Positions 63,098-64,000 of a stretch of DNA of 64,000 nt are shown in pieces. The stretch covers positions 21,328,750 to 21,392,749 of the forward strand of contig JAQFVV010012396.1 in the NCBI GenBank assembly GCA_028023455.1. Reading direction: 5' to 3'. Both the position numbers and the translations under genes were made by a program. The DNA is from Epiperipatus broadwayi. Its lineage: Eukaryota; Onychophora; Udeonychophora; Euonychophora; Peripatidae. Within the stretch, counting starts at the first letter, position 1; every line of letters starts with the position of its first letter. Under the pieces are notes generated by a model. It worked only from the letters and a program-made list of their open reading frames with translations, was not told the origin of the DNA and ran no database searches.

Positions 63098-63361
63098 GTA
63101 TTTTGGAGATAAAGGCAGCAAGGATTGTGACATTTTAATAATATCAGAGATACAGGCTTATTATATACCTATATCAATATATGTAATATATAGGGTATAT
63201 GAGCACAAACTTTCACATGACCCACCACTCACCACTCTATGTCATATCACTGATACACTTGAACACATATATGACGAAAAGATAAATAATCACCAATATA
63301 CGTATTTCATGCTAAACCAGCAAACATCAGTTGGTCCAGATTATCATCTCTACACATATAG
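63098..63361 (+). other. Exon-like segment, 264 nt, unidentified
   Basis: Preceded by a TTCTTTTAG acceptor and followed by ATAG|GTAATA, a plausible donor; the 264 bases between are open in one frame (phase 2 at both ends). The peptide starts YFGDKGSKDCDILIISEIQ and includes HDPPLTTLCHITDTLEHIYD and SVGPDYHLYTY. A second copy of most of it lies in the foldback at 63.6-63.85 kb. Across the ~77 shared codons I count about 5 synonymous and 13 non-synonymous differences and no indels, which is near neutral, so this is not good evidence of constraint. Protein family not recognised. Confidence 0.35.
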
Positions 63362-63485
63362 GTAATAAATGTTCAGATATATATTAAGATAGGCAATCTT
63401 TGTACTTTAATGGACAGGCTTCAATCCAATCCACCCTCCAACTCTTCAACCGTCCATCCAATTGAAAACCTGATGATGGAATGCT

Positions 63486-64000
63486 CAAAGGCCACCATGA
63501 GGCTGAGATTTTTGTCACAACCATGTTGACCTAAAGTCAATCTGACCCCTAATGTACAGAACATAATCCATTTAATACATATACAAGGGATGGGCAGACA
63601 TCTCTACTATGTAATAACTGAAATACAAGCTTATTATATACCTATATCAAGATATGAAAAATATAGGATATATGAGCACAGACTTTCACATGACCCACCA
63701 CTCATCACTCTATCTAATATCACCGATACCCTTGAACACATATATGCCGAAAAGATAAATCATCACCAATATACATATTTCATGCTAAACCCACAATTAT
63801 CAGTTGGTCCAGATTATCATCTCTACACATATGATATAGGGATATAATAAGTCTGTGTGTTTCAGTTATTAAATAGTAAAGATGTCAGCCCATCCCTTGT
63901 ATATGTATTAAATGGATTACGTCCTGTACATGAGACGTCAGATTGGCCTTAAATCATCATGGGTATGACAAGAATCCCAGCCTTAAGGTGGCCTTTGAGC
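63486..64000. mobile_element. Long-armed foldback element, reaching the window edge
   Basis: Arms of about 170 bases: 63486-63660 (gctcaaaggccacc ... ccatttaatacatatacaag) and its reverse complement at about 63835-64000 (... ggtggcctttgagc). Pairing is about 85% with few indels. The internal 63605-63840 segment is a copy of the exon-like sequence upstream and keeps an 85-codon open frame (63590-63847). The element may extend beyond the right edge of the window. Such foldbacks are non-autonomous; the class is unassigned. Confidence 0.8.

Noticed and set aside
63590-63847. 85-residue frame as a gene of the foldback
   Set aside because: Its start lies in the inverted arm and differences from the upstream copy look neutral; better explained as a captured or repeated segment.

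Overview
The window is strongly AT-rich eukaryotic DNA: long A/T runs, (TA)n and (ATT)n microsatellites, no operons, and no long open reading frames outside transposons. The content (Penelope-like retroelements with GIY-YIG endonucleases, RTE-like and other LINE remnants, hAT-type and other foldback elements, tRNA-derived SINEs, several unrelated satellite-like arrays) suggests a large, repeat-rich invertebrate animal genome. The sequence does not let me name the species, and I saw no conserved host gene that would fix it.

Layout. 1-3.7 kb is AT-rich intergenic DNA with one GC-richer island on the minus strand (1.33-1.58 kb). 3.74-6.70 kb is an inverted dimer of one Penelope-like element (PLE-1), two 5'-truncated copies with 5' ends facing each other; each carries the 3' half of a reverse transcriptase, a GIY-YIG endonuclease and a degenerate hammerhead-like motif in the 3' tail. 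7.34-8.63 kb is a ~370-bp tandem array that reverses orientation at 7800/7801, followed by a foldback (8.79-9.07 kb). 9.65-13.33 kb is a second, unrelated Penelope element (PLE-2): an inverted 5'-truncated copy, a forward truncated copy and then a nearly complete element with one long RT/GIY-YIG frame broken by three stop codons. 13.5-14.4 kb is a ~225-bp tandem array. From 14.4 to 32 kb there are dispersed small elements: a 22-bp minisatellite, SINE copies, a hAT-type MITE with an 8-bp target duplication and a near-perfect 56-bp-arm hairpin. 32.2-34.4 and 47.1-47.8 kb hold a ~425-bp satellite family. 35.0-36.8 kb (minus) is a decayed LINE with an APE endonuclease. 37-47 kb has SINEs, (ATT)n tracts and several inverted repeats. 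52.3-53.6 kb has short exon-like open frames on the minus strand. 55.5 kb is an element with perfect 39-bp terminal inverted repeats related to the 370-bp array. 58.3 kb is the 3' end of an RTE-type LINE. 59.13-59.73 kb is an inverted SINE dimer inside a 14-bp target duplication. 63.1-64.0 kb has an exon-like segment and a long-armed foldback carrying a second copy of it; the foldback reaches the window edge.

The recognisable proteins are all selfish: reverse transcriptases that copy element RNA and endonucleases that nick the target. Their frames are broken, so this is mostly a graveyard, although the GIY-YIG frames and the PLE-2 frame are only lightly damaged. The most interesting observations are head-to-head or head-to-tail inverted structures recurring in unrelated repeat families.
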